From contig NZ_QUIN01000003.1 of NCBI RefSeq assembly GCF_003480255.1, positions 4,159-68,158 on the forward strand: DNA of 64,000 nucleotides, written 5' to 3'. The position numbers and the translations under genes were made by a program. This document shows positions 37,554 to 45,883 of this stretch, one piece after another (within the stretch, counting starts at the first letter, position 1; the number at the start of each line of letters is the position of its first letter). The notes below the pieces were generated by a model. The model did not search any database and had not been told where the DNA came from. It saw only the letters and a list, made by a program, of their open reading frames with translations. Origin of the DNA: Erysipelatoclostridium sp. AM42-17 (GTDB lineage: Bacteria; Bacillota_I; Bacilli_A; Erysipelotrichales; Coprobacillaceae).

Positions 37554-38096
37554 ATGAATTCAGATAAAGTAAAGGAAATAAGTTTAATAGGAATATTAGC
37601 AGCAGTGAATATTGCTTCAAGAATATATCTTCAAGCATTACCGAACATTAAACCAGTAACATCCATTATTATTATTTCTGTTATGTTATTTGGTTTATCT
37701 TTTGGAGTAAAATTAAGTATAGTGACGACAGTTGTTTCTAATTTGTTTTTAGGAATGGGAACATGGACGTTCTTTCAAATACTTGCATGGGTTGTTATTT
37801 GTTTAATAACGCAAATTTTATTAGATTTTTTAAAGAAAATAAATAAGGAACCGAAAGTGTTCCCTATGGCGATATTTTCATTTTTTATGGGTTATGCATT
37901 TGGAATAGTTGTTTCATTAGAACAGCTTATGTTAGGTGGTCCAGCTTTATATATTGTTTATTATACAGCAGGTCTTTTATTTGATACGTTTCACGCTGTT
38001 GGAAATTTCTTCTTCTATTTAATATGTGCCCCTATACTGATGAAGGTATTAAAAAAAGAGTCAGAAAGAATAAAATTAAAACAAGGTTCAATGTGA
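37554..38096 (+). CDS. ECF transporter S component, probably for cobalamin
   Basis: A 180-residue membrane protein with about six helices. The segment LFGLSFGVKLSIVTTVVSNLFLGMGTWTFFQILAWVVICL resembles the substrate-binding EcfS proteins that have a G-x-W-T-P/F-F/W-Q-x-x-A-W motif. It lies 11 bases after the DUF4430 gene under the same B12 riboswitch, so cobalamin (CbrT-like) is the best guess. No EcfA, EcfA-prime or EcfT genes are in the window; the protein would use the shared energising module encoded elsewhere. It ends at a bidirectional terminator. Confidence 0.85.
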   Translation: MNSDKVKEISLIGILAAVNIASRIYLQALPNIKPVTSIIIISVMLFGLSFGVKLSIVTTVVSNLFLGMGTWTFFQILAWVVICLITQILLDFLKKINKEPKVFPMAIFSFFMGYAFGIVVSLEQLMLGGPALYIVYYTAGLLFDTFHAVGNFFFYLICAPILMKVLKKESERIKLKQGSM

Positions 38097-38104
38097 ACCT
38101 TGTT
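38080..38104. terminator. Bidirectional terminator between two ECF S genes
   Basis: A perfect 11-bp stem AACAAGGTTCA/TGAACCTTGTT with loop ATG; A-rich and T-rich flanks. It contains the stop codons of the two convergent genes. Confidence 0.85.
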
Positions 38105-38690
38105 ATTTTTTTGGAGCTAATTTATCAAGTAAACCAGATTTCTTTAATGCTGGTTGAATAGCTATATATAATAATGAAGCAACGATAACACTAATAATTG
38201 CATTTGTTGAAGTTGTGATACCATTCCATGCTGCAAGTGCTTTTGCTGCATCTGCTGGTGCACCAAGAATGACACTGTTATAGAAGTATCCAAATAATGG
38301 TTCTCCAACAACATTGAAGAATAAACCAGCAATACTTGAAACAATTACTGCAATATATAATCTTTTTCCTTCTAATTCCTTCACGTGAAACACATGATGA
38401 GCAACAAGTCCAGTGACAACCCCAATCATTAATTTTAAAATAATTGTCTTAGGCGCATATGTAACATAAATAGGATCTAGTAAATCCCCAATTCCCATAC
38501 CAATAGAACCAGCAATTCCACCAGGTACACCACCTACTAATAAGGCAGCTAAAACAACAAAGGTATTTCCTAAATGGAAAGAAGTATAACCCCCAGGTGT
38601 TGGAATCTTTATTTGCAAGAATGTAAAACTAATGTAAGCTAAAGCTGCCATTAACCCTACGGTTGCAATCTTTAAAGTTTTATTATTCAT
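38103..38690 (-). CDS. ECF transporter S component, unknown vitamin
   Basis: A 195-residue membrane protein with about six helices and the ECF riboflavin-S-like family layout (LQIKIPTPGGYTSFHLGNTFVVLAALLVGGVPGGIAGSIGMGIGDLLDPIYVTYAPKTIILKLMIG). It is on the opposite strand to the cobalamin operon and divergent from a PLP-homeostasis gene (yggS), which weakly suggests vitamin B6; thiamine precursors are an alternative. No riboswitch is evident upstream. A degenerate parS copy is embedded in its coding sequence. Confidence 0.8.
   Translation of the reverse strand: MNNKTLKIATVGLMAALAYISFTFLQIKIPTPGGYTSFHLGNTFVVLAALLVGGVPGGIAGSIGMGIGDLLDPIYVTYAPKTIILKLMIGVVTGLVAHHVFHVKELEGKRLYIAVIVSSIAGLFFNVVGEPLFGYFYNSVILGAPADAAKALAAWNGITTSTNAIISVIVASLLYIAIQPALKKSGLLDKLAPKK
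38377..38392. other. Degenerate parS-like site
   Basis: TCCTTCACGTGAAACA matches the two perfect parS sites at 14 of 16 bases, keeping the CACGTG core and the whole right arm. It lies in codons for FHVKE of the ECF S gene. It may bind ParB weakly. Confidence 0.45.
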
Positions 38691-38857
38691 TTTTATTTTC
38701 CCCCTCTATAAAACTTGAACCTATGTTATCACTATACTGTCATTAAAAAAATAGCCAATTTGCCTAAAAAATAATGGACAGTTTATAAAAAACAAAACCT
38801 AGACAATAACCCTGGTTTCGTTTTACAATAGATAATGATTAAAGGAACGGTGATAAT

Positions 38858-39505
38858 ATGATAGTAAATGAAACAGCAGTAAAACAAATACTTAATGAAG
38901 TACAACCAGCAACACTTGTTGCAGCAACAAAATATGTAGATGAAAAAGAAATCGAAAAGTTAGAAGCATTAGGTGTTCAATGTTTTGGAGAAAATAGAGT
39001 ACAAGCTTTTCTAGATAAATATGAAAAATATCATGGTCAAGGCGATTTTCATTTTATTGGGACATTACAACCTAATAAAGTAAAATACATTATTGATAAA
39101 GTTAAGTTAATTCATGCTGTAGATCGTTATTCGTTAATGAAAGAAATTGAAAAACAGGCAGCAAAACATGATTTAGTGATGCCGGTATTAATTCAAGTCA
39201 ATATTGCTAAAGAAGAAAGTAAACATGGTTTTGAAGTTGAAGAAATAGATGAAGTTTTCCAACAAGTTCAACAGTATAAACATATTGATGTAAAAGGACT
39301 CATGATGATGGCACCTAACATTGATGAGACTGAAACAGAAAAGTATTTTGCACAAACACAAGCATTACTTCAAAGATTACAAAAAGATTATCCAATGTAT
39401 GAACTTAATCAGTTATCAATGGGAATGTCTAATGACTATCATCAAGCATTAAAACATGGAGCAACATATATTCGTATTGGTAGAGCATTATTTAAAGATG
39501 AGTAG
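38858..39505 (+). CDS. PLP homeostasis protein (YggS/YlmE family)
   Basis: A 215-residue fold-type III PLP-binding protein. The lysine is in LVAATKYVDEKEI, and the HFIGTLQPNKVKYII, HGF and GLMMMAP segments and the C-terminal LSMGMSNDYHQALKHGATYIRIG phosphate-binding motif are all present. It buffers pyridoxal phosphate and influences amino-acid and keto-acid pools. It is divergent from the unidentified ECF S gene across 167 bases that hold a possible TTGCCT-18-TATAAA promoter (38760-38789). It ends in a hairpin overlapping its stop codon. Confidence 0.93.
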   Translation: MIVNETAVKQILNEVQPATLVAATKYVDEKEIEKLEALGVQCFGENRVQAFLDKYEKYHGQGDFHFIGTLQPNKVKYIIDKVKLIHAVDRYSLMKEIEKQAAKHDLVMPVLIQVNIAKEESKHGFEVEEIDEVFQQVQQYKHIDVKGLMMMAPNIDETETEKYFAQTQALLQRLQKDYPMYELNQLSMGMSNDYHQALKHGATYIRIGRALFKDE

Positions 39506-39525
39506 ACAATTTTGTCTACTTTTAT
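39501..39525 (+). terminator. yggS terminator
   Basis: AGTAGAC pairs with GTCTACT around AATTTT, followed by TTTATTTT. Confidence 0.75.
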
Positions 39526-39538
39526 TTTGGCTTATTTA

Positions 39539-39581
39539 TTGACATTAAGGAATAAAAAAGTATAATGTTAGCGACCTAACA
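39539..39581 (+). promoter_or_regulatory. Promoter and operator of the MarR-activase operon
   Basis: A perfect TTGACA (39539-39544) and a perfect TATAAT (39561-39566) are 16 bases apart. Immediately after, sharing its first base with the -10, is the inverted repeat TGTTAG-CGAC-CTAACA (39566-39581). A repressor bound there would cover the transcription start. The MarR protein encoded 14 bases further on is the likely repressor. Confidence 0.75.
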
Positions 39582-39594
39582 AAAGGAGAAAAAA

Positions 39595-40035
39595 ATGCAT
39601 AAAGGTGTCGGATTAGAAATTATGATTCTATCAAGATTAATTGGTAGAAAGTTAAATGGAATTTGTAATCAGCCAAATGAAAAAATATCAGGACCGCAAG
39701 GATTAATCCTTGCTTATTTATTGAGTAGTGAAGAAGATGTTTTTCAAAAAGATATTGAAAGAGAATTTGATATTCGTCGTTCAACTGCTACAGGTTTACT
39801 TCATTCATTAGAACAACAAGGTTATATTATAAAGGAAGAAGTAAACTATGATGCAAGGTTAAAAAAATTGGTGGTTACGGAAAAAGCGTTATGTATAAGT
39901 CAAAGTATTACAGAGAGAAAAAAAGATATCGAATTAAAATTAATTCAAGGATTGAATCCAGAAGAGATTGATTGTTTTTTTAATGTGGTAAATAAGATGA
40001 AAAACAATCTCAATAAGGAGGAGAAAAATGGATAA
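39595..40035 (+). CDS. MarR-family transcriptional regulator
   Basis: A 146-residue winged-helix regulator. The recognition region QKDIEREFDIRRSTATGLLHSLEQQGYIIKEEVNYDARLKKLVVTEKA matches MarR, including the D-x-R wing. It overlaps the large activase gene by 8 bases. A strong promoter with an inverted repeat over the start site lies upstream, pointing to autorepression of a two-gene operon. MarR regulators paired with this activase are common in Firmicutes. The effector is unknown and could be an acyl-CoA. Confidence 0.9.
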   Translation: MHKGVGLEIMILSRLIGRKLNGICNQPNEKISGPQGLILAYLLSSEEDVFQKDIEREFDIRRSTATGLLHSLEQQGYIIKEEVNYDARLKKLVVTEKALCISQSITERKKDIELKLIQGLNPEEIDCFFNVVNKMKNNLNKEEKNG

Positions 40036-43000
40036 GAAGTATTATATGGGGATTGACGTAGGAAGTACGACAGTCAAGATTTATTTAGAAAATGAACAAG
40101 GTGAATGTGTTTTTTCAAAATATATGCGCCACTTTTCTGATGTAAAAGCAACAATTGAAACCTTATTAAAAGAAGTCAAAGACCAATTTGGTGATTTACC
40201 AGTTAATGTTGTGATGACTGGATCAGGTGGTTTATCATTATCAAAATACTTAGATGTTGAATTTGTACAAGAAGTGATTGCTTGTACTAAGACAGTAGAA
40301 ACCTATATTCCTGAATGTGATGTAGCAATTGAATTAGGTGGTGAAGATGCAAAAATTACTTATTTTGAATCTTCATTAGAACAACGTATGAACGGTACAT
40401 GTGCCGGAGGAACAGGAGCATTCATTGACCAAATGGCATCTTTATTACAAACTGATGCAGGAGGTTTAAATGAATTAGCTAAAGATTATACTCAGATTTA
40501 TCCAATAGCATCACGTTGTGGGGTTTTCGCTAAAACTGATATACAACCTTTAATTAATGAAGGGGCTAATAAAGAAGATATTGCAATGAGTATTTTCCAA
40601 GCTGTTGTCAATCAAACTATTAGTGGTTTAGCTTGTGGAAAACCAATTCGTGGAAAAGTTGCTTTTTTAGGAGGACCATTATATTTCTTAGATCAATTAC
40701 GTCAACGTTTTATAGATACCTTAAATCTAAAAGATGAAGATATTATTTTCCCTCAAAATTCACAATTATTTGTGGCGATGGGAGCATGTATTTTATCTAA
40801 AGAAGATAAAATTAAAACAACATCATTAGCACATCTTGTTACTGAATTAGAAAATCTAAAAGATGGTATTCATGATGAAACTCAAACATTAAAACCATTA
40901 TTTGAATCTGAAGAAGATAAAAAAGAATTTAGAGAACGTCATTATCATACAAAAGTAAAGAAAAATGATTTAAAAACATATCAAGGTAAAGCTTATTTAG
41001 GAATTGATGTAGGATCTACAACATCTAAAGCTGTATTAATTGATGATCAAGGATCAGTCTTATATACTTTCTATTCTTCTAATGAAGGAAACCCTATTCA
41101 AGTTGTAGTTAAGATATTAAACGAATTATATGATGTCATGCCTGAGGGTGTTGAACTCGCTTATGCAGGATCAACAGGGTATGGTGAAGCTTTAATTAAA
41201 GCAGCATTTAAATTAGATACCAGTGAAGTAGAAACAATTTCTCACTTTACAGCAGCTAAATATTTTAAAGAAGATGTTTCTTTCATTCTTGATATTGGTG
41301 GTCAGGATATGAAAGCAATTAAAATAGAAGATGGTATTATTCAAGATATCTTATTAAATGAAGCATGTTCATCAGGATGTGGTTCATTTATCGAAACATT
41401 TTCTAAATCATTAGGATATAACGTACAAGATTTTGCTAATCTAGCATTAGAATCAACAGCCCCAATTGACTTAGGATCACGTTGTACGGTATTTATGAAT
41501 TCTAAAGTAAAACAAGCACAAAAAGAAGGTGCTAAGATAGAAGATATCTCAGCCGGTTTAGCTTATTCAGTTATTAAAAATGCACTATATAAAGTTATTA
41601 AATTAAGATCACCAGAAAGTATTGGTCAATCAGTATTAGTTCAAGGGGGAACATTCTATAATGAATCAGTATTACGTGCCTTTGAACAAGAAACAGGTAT
41701 TCATGCTATTCGTCCTGATATTGCAGGATTAATGGGAGCATTTGGAATTGCTTTACTAGCAAGAGAACGTGATGAAGGAAAAGGCTCAACAATTTTAAAT
41801 CGCCAACAATTAAATGAATTTACATATGATAGTTCTATTCGTTATTGTCAAAAATGTACTAACCATTGTATGTTAACAGTTTCTACATTTAATGATGGTA
41901 GTGAACATATCAGTGGTAATAGATGTGAAAGAGGAGCAAACTTACCTCCAGTATCTAAAAAATTACCAAACTTATATGATTATAAATATCGTCGTATCTT
42001 TAACTATCGTTCTTTATCTAATGAAAAGGCATATCGTGGTACGGTAGGTATTCCTAGAGTATTAAATATGTATGAAAACTATCCTTTCTGGCATACATTA
42101 TTTACTGATTTAGGATTTAGAGTTGTTTTATCTCCTCGTTCAAGTAAAAAGATATATGAAAAAGGAATTGAAACAATTCCTTCAGAAAGTGTATGTTATC
42201 CAGCTAAATTAGTTCATGGACATATTGAGTCATTGATTGAAAAAGGAATTAAATACATATTCTATCCATCAGTAGCTTATGAAAGAATAGAAAATATTCA
42301 TCAAGGAAACCATTATAACTGTCCAGTTGTCACTTCTTATCCTGAAGTTATTAGAAATAACGTAGATCATTTAGAAGAAGATCAAATTATTTTTAGAAAT
42401 CCATTTATGGATTTAAGTAATAAAAAGACAATGTTTACTAACTTAAAAGATGAATTTAAATCATTCCAAATTAAAGATAGTGAACTAAAAAAAGCAATTG
42501 AACATGCTTATCAAGAATTACAACAATGTCGATTAGATATTAGAGAACAAGGAGAAACTGTTTTAAAATATCTAAAAGAAAACAATATGATGGGGGTTGT
42601 TTTATCAGGTAGACCTTATCATGTTGACCCAGAAATTAATCATGGTATTGCTGATTTGATTACTGGTGAAGGAATGGCGGTTCTTACAGAAGACAGTGTT
42701 TGTCATTTAGATCAAGAACTTGATGAATTGCGTGTTGTAGATCAATGGACATATCACTCAAGAATGTATCATGCAGCTTCATTTGTTTCTACCCAACCAC
42801 AATTACAATTAATCCAATTAACATCATTTGGATGTGGTTTAGACGCAGTGACTGCTGATCAAGTTGCTGAAATCTTAAATGCTCGTCATAAAATCTATAC
42901 TTTAATTAAGATTGATGAAGGAAGTAACTTAGGAGCTATTCGTATTCGTATCCGTTCTTTAAAAGCAACAATCTTAAAACAAGAACAAACGGAAACTTTA

Positions 43001-44260
43001 CCACCACGTTATCAGCCAACTAAAGTCCCATTTACAAAAGAAATGAAAGAACAAGGATGGACTATTTTATGTCCTCAAATGTCACCAATTCATTTCCAAT
43101 TTGTAGAAAAAGCAATGCAAAACAGTGGTTATAATTTAGTTGTCTTACCATCAGTAGATAAAGGTGCTATTGAAGCTGGTTTAAAATATGTAAATAATGA
43201 TGCATGTTATCCAAGTATTTTAGTAGCTGGACAAATGATGGAAGCATTAACAAGTGGAAAATATGATATCAATAAAACAGCAGTTATTATCTCGCAAACT
43301 GGTGGAGGATGTCGTGCTACCAACTATATTGCCTTTATTAGAAAAGCATTAAAAGATGCAGGAATGGAACAAGTTCCGGTTATCAGTGCTAACTTACAAG
43401 GAATTGAATCTAACCCAGGATTCAAAATTACATATAGTCTAGCTAAAAAGGTTATTATTGGGGCAATGTATGGTGACTTATTTATGCGTGTTCTTTATCG
43501 TGTAAGACCATATGAAGCTAAGAAAAATAGTGCTAATGAATTATATGAATCATGGTTAGAACGTTGTAATCAAAATGTATGTAATGGAAGTTTAAAAGAA
43601 TTTAAAAAGAATGTTTATCAAATTGTTAAAGAATTTGATGAATTACCTTTATTAGATATTAAAAAACCAAGAGTTGGTTTAGTAGGAGAAATCCTAGTTA
43701 AATTCCATCCAACAGCAAATAATCAAATTGTTGATATTATTGAAAGAGAAGGTGGCGAAGCAGTCATGCCAGATTTAATTGACTTCTTCCAATATTGTTT
43801 CTATAGTACACAATTTGAACACGAACATTTTAATGCTACTAAAAATGCAGCCCGTTTATGTAACTTTGGTGTTAAAGCTGTTGATTACTTAAGAAAAGAT
43901 ATGATTAAAGCATTGAAGAAATCTAATCGATTTGATCCACCTGCTTCAATTGATCATTTAGCTAAAAAAGCAAATGAAATTGTTTCAATCGGTAACCAAA
44001 CAGGAGAAGGTTGGTTCTTAACTGGGGAAATGATAGAGTTAATTGAATCAGGAGCACCAAATATTGTATGTATGCAACCATTTGGTTGTCTACCTAACCA
44101 TGTTACTGGTAAAGGAGCGATTAAGGCTTTACGTAAAAAATATCCTGAAAGTAACATTGTAGCAATTGACTACGATCCAGGTGCAAGTGAAGTTAACCAG
44201 TTAAACCGTATTAAACTTATGTTATCAACAGCCTTTAAAAACTTAAATAACGAGAAATAG
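40028..44260 (+). CDS. Giant 2-hydroxyacyl-CoA dehydratase activase-type fusion protein
   Basis: A 1410-residue protein with two ASKHA ATPase activator units. In the first, GIDVGSTTVK (8-17), Cys125 (GTCAGGTGAF) and Cys164 (SRCGVFAKTD) are the expected ligands of a dimer-bridging [4Fe-4S] cluster. The second repeats the pattern from about residue 322 (GIDVGSTTSK, CSSGCGSF, SRCTVFMNS). A DUF2229-type domain and a dehydratase-component-like (HgdB) region follow, with further cysteines such as QKCTNHC. Activators of this class inject a low-potential electron by ATP hydrolysis. No separate dehydratase or CoA-transferase is next to it, so substrate and pathway are unknown. It is co-transcribed with the MarR gene. 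Confidence 0.88.
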   Translation: MDKKYYMGIDVGSTTVKIYLENEQGECVFSKYMRHFSDVKATIETLLKEVKDQFGDLPVNVVMTGSGGLSLSKYLDVEFVQEVIACTKTVETYIPECDVAIELGGEDAKITYFESSLEQRMNGTCAGGTGAFIDQMASLLQTDAGGLNELAKDYTQIYPIASRCGVFAKTDIQPLINEGANKEDIAMSIFQAVVNQTISGLACGKPIRGKVAFLGGPLYFLDQLRQRFIDTLNLKDEDIIFPQNSQLFVAMGACILSKEDKIKTTSLAHLVTELENLKDGIHDETQTLKPLFESEEDKKEFRERHYHTKVKKNDLKTYQGKAYLGIDVGSTTSKAVLIDDQGSVLYTFYSSNEGNPIQVVVKILNELYDVMPEGVELAYAGSTGYGEALIKAAFKLDTSEVETISHFTAAKYFKEDVSFILDIGGQDMKAIKIEDGIIQDILLNEACSSGCGSFIETFSKSLGYNVQDFANLALESTAPIDLGSRCTVFMNSKVKQAQKEGAKIEDISAGLAYSVIKNALYKVIKLRSPESIGQSVLVQGGTFYNESVLRAFEQETGIHAIRPDIAGLMGAFGIALLARERDEGKGSTILNRQQLNEFTYDSSIRYCQKCTNHCMLTVSTFNDGSEHISGNRCERGANLPPVSKKLPNLYDYKYRRIFNYRSLSNEKAYRGTVGIPRVLNMYENYPFWHTLFTDLGFRVVLSPRSSKKIYEKGIETIPSESVCYPAKLVHGHIESLIEKGIKYIFYPSVAYERIENIHQGNHYNCPVVTSYPEVIRNNVDHLEEDQIIFRNPFMDLSNKKTMFTNLKDEFKSFQIKDSELKKAIEHAYQELQQCRLDIREQGETVLKYLKENNMMGVVLSGRPYHVDPEINHGIADLITGEGMAVLTEDSVCHLDQELDELRVVDQWTYHSRMYHAASFVSTQPQLQLIQLTSFGCGLDAVTADQVAEILNARHKIYTLIKIDEGSNLGAIRIRIRSLKATILKQEQTETLPPRYQPTKVPFTKEMKEQGWTILCPQMSPIHFQFVEKAMQNSGYNLVVLPSVDKGAIEAGLKYVNNDACYPSILVAGQMMEALTSGKYDINKTAVIISQTGGGCRATNYIAFIRKALKDAGMEQVPVISANLQGIESNPGFKITYSLAKKVIIGAMYGDLFMRVLYRVRPYEAKKNSANELYESWLERCNQNVCNGSLKEFKKNVYQIVKEFDELPLLDIKKPRVGLVGEILVKFHPTANNQIVDIIEREGGEAVMPDLIDFFQYCFYSTQFEHEHFNATKNAARLCNFGVKAVDYLRKDMIKALKKSNRFDPPASIDHLAKKANEIVSIGNQTGEGWFLTGEMIELIESGAPNIVCMQPFGCLPNHVTGKGAIKALRKKYPESNIVAIDYDPGASEVNQLNRIKLMLSTAFKNLNNEK

Positions 44261-44282
44261 TCAAAACTATTTCTCTTTTTTT
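44252..44282 (+). terminator. Terminator after the activase gene
   Basis: A 9-bp stem GAGAAATAG/CTATTTCTC around TCAAAA, followed by a T-run. The stop codon is in the stem. The rest of the 255-base spacer before mtlA holds a palindrome and a promoter. Confidence 0.85.
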
Positions 44283-44412
44283 TGCTCATTTATTTCCTTG
44301 GAAATATGAATATAGACATAAGTCAATAAATAATATACAATATTTTATAATGAAAAAATTAACGAAGATTCTTTTAAACATAAGGTATACCAAGACTCTT
44401 AAATTTTGTCCA

Positions 44413-44429
44413 TTTGTCCAAGTGACAAA
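44413..44429. promoter_or_regulatory. Palindrome upstream of mtl promoter, candidate MtlR site
   Basis: TTTGTC-CAAGT-GACAAA is a perfect 6-bp inverted repeat, preceded by another TTTGTCC copy at 44404-44411. It ends 16 bases before the -35 box, the usual place for an activator. The operon encodes a PRD-type activator, MtlR. Confidence 0.5.
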
Positions 44430-44445
44430 CTTCAAATTCAATAAA

Positions 44446-44474
44446 TTGTAACTGTATGTAAGGGCTTGTATAGT
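44446..44474 (+). promoter_or_regulatory. Promoter of mannitol-type PTS operon
   Basis: TTGTAA (44446-44451) and TATAGT (44469-44474) with a 17-base spacer. The boxes are weak, as expected of an activator-dependent promoter. Confidence 0.6.
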
Positions 44475-44515
44475 AAGAATTGTAAAGAGAACAACTACAG
44501 AAAGGACAAAGGAAA

Positions 44516-45871
44516 ATGAAAGAAAAAGTACAAAAATTTGGTCGTACATTAAGTGCGATGGTGATGCCAAATATTGCTGTTTTCATTGCTTGGGGTTTAA
44601 TTGCCTCGTTCTTTATTGCTGATGGATGGTTTCCTAATAAAACACTGGCAGCATTAGTAGAACCAATGAATAAGTTCCTCTTACCAATTCTTATTGCCTA
44701 TACAGGAGGTCATAATGTCTATGGTCAAAGAGGTGGAATCGTTGGAGCGATTATGGCAATAGGAGTCTTAGTAGGAGCACCTATTCCTATGTTTATTGGA
44801 GCCATGATTGCAGGACCATTAGGAGCCTATTTAATGAAAAAAGTAGATGGTGTTTTAAAAGACCATACACCTCAAGGCTTTGAAATGTTAGTCAATAACT
44901 TTTCAGCAGGAATCTTAGGATTCATTCTAGCAATAATTGGTTGTCTAGCAATTAACCCAGCATGTATTGCATTGAATGATGTTTTATACTCAGGGGTTCA
45001 CTTCTTTGTAAAACATGGTTTATTACCACTGTTATCAATTATTGTTGAACCAGCTAAAGTATTATTCTTAAATAATGCAATTAATCATGGAATCTTTTCA
45101 CCAATTGGAATTCAAGAAGCAGCCGCAACTGGAAAATCAATTTTCTATTTAATAGAATCTAATCCGGGACCTGGTTTAGGAATCTTATTAGCTTATTGTT
45201 TCTTTGGTAAAGGATCATCTAAAGCATCCGCTCCAGGAGCAGCTATTATTCATTTCTTCGGTGGAATTCACGAAATCTATTTTCCATATATTTTAATGAA
45301 TCCATTATTGTTAATTGCTGCGATAGCCGGTGGAGCAACAGGAATCTTAATTAATACAATTTTTAATTCAGGACTTGTTTCGGCAGCATCTCCAGGAAGC
45401 ATCATTGCTATATTAGGAATGTGTTCATCTGATAGTTATTTAGGTGTGATTATCAGTGTCGTTGCCGCTACAGCCGTATCTTTCTTTGTTGGATCATTTA
45501 TCTTAAAGATTTCCAAAAGTGAAGATGAAGATTTAGAAGAAGCAAAAGAAAGAATGGAAAGTATGAAAAATAAACCTGAAGAAAAAGTTGCTTATAATCA
45601 ATTAAGAAAAATTGTTTTCGCCTGTGATGCCGGAATGGGATCAAGTGCTATGGGTGCAACAATCTTAACAAAAAAATTAAAAGCAGCCGGAATTGATGTT
45701 GATGTACCACATTATGCTATCAACGATATTCCTCAAGATACAGAAGTCGTTGTAACTCATCAATCATTAGTTGAACGAGTTAACAATTTACTTCCAAATG
45801 TTGTTGTATTCCCTATTACTAATTTTATGGGTGGTAGTGAATATGATGAAATTGTAGAAAAGTTAAAATAG
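44516..45871 (+). CDS. mtlA: Mannitol-type PTS enzyme IICB
   Basis: A 451-residue sugar transporter. The IIC membrane domain (1-340) has the mannitol-family GGIHEIYFPYILMNP motif and the N-terminus VQKFGRTLSAMVMPNIAVFIAWGLI. The IIB domain (about 363-451) carries the phosphorylated cysteine Cys370 in FACDAGMGSSAMGA. The IIA domain is encoded separately as the third gene after mtlR. It imports and phosphorylates a hexitol, most likely mannitol to mannitol-1-phosphate. The enzyme that would normally follow, mannitol-1-phosphate 5-dehydrogenase, is not in the operon. Confidence 0.92.
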   Translation: MKEKVQKFGRTLSAMVMPNIAVFIAWGLIASFFIADGWFPNKTLAALVEPMNKFLLPILIAYTGGHNVYGQRGGIVGAIMAIGVLVGAPIPMFIGAMIAGPLGAYLMKKVDGVLKDHTPQGFEMLVNNFSAGILGFILAIIGCLAINPACIALNDVLYSGVHFFVKHGLLPLLSIIVEPAKVLFLNNAINHGIFSPIGIQEAAATGKSIFYLIESNPGPGLGILLAYCFFGKGSSKASAPGAAIIHFFGGIHEIYFPYILMNPLLLIAAIAGGATGILINTIFNSGLVSAASPGSIIAILGMCSSDSYLGVIISVVAATAVSFFVGSFILKISKSEDEDLEEAKERMESMKNKPEEKVAYNQLRKIVFACDAGMGSSAMGATILTKKLKAAGIDVDVPHYAINDIPQDTEVVVTHQSLVERVNNLLPNVVVFPITNFMGGSEYDEIVEKLK

Positions 45872-45883
45872 GAGGATAAGAAT

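Noticed and set aside
44286..44586. Two minus-strand frames of 94 and 70 residues before mtlA
   Set aside because: They overlap the promoter, the palindrome and the mtlA start, and resemble no protein family.
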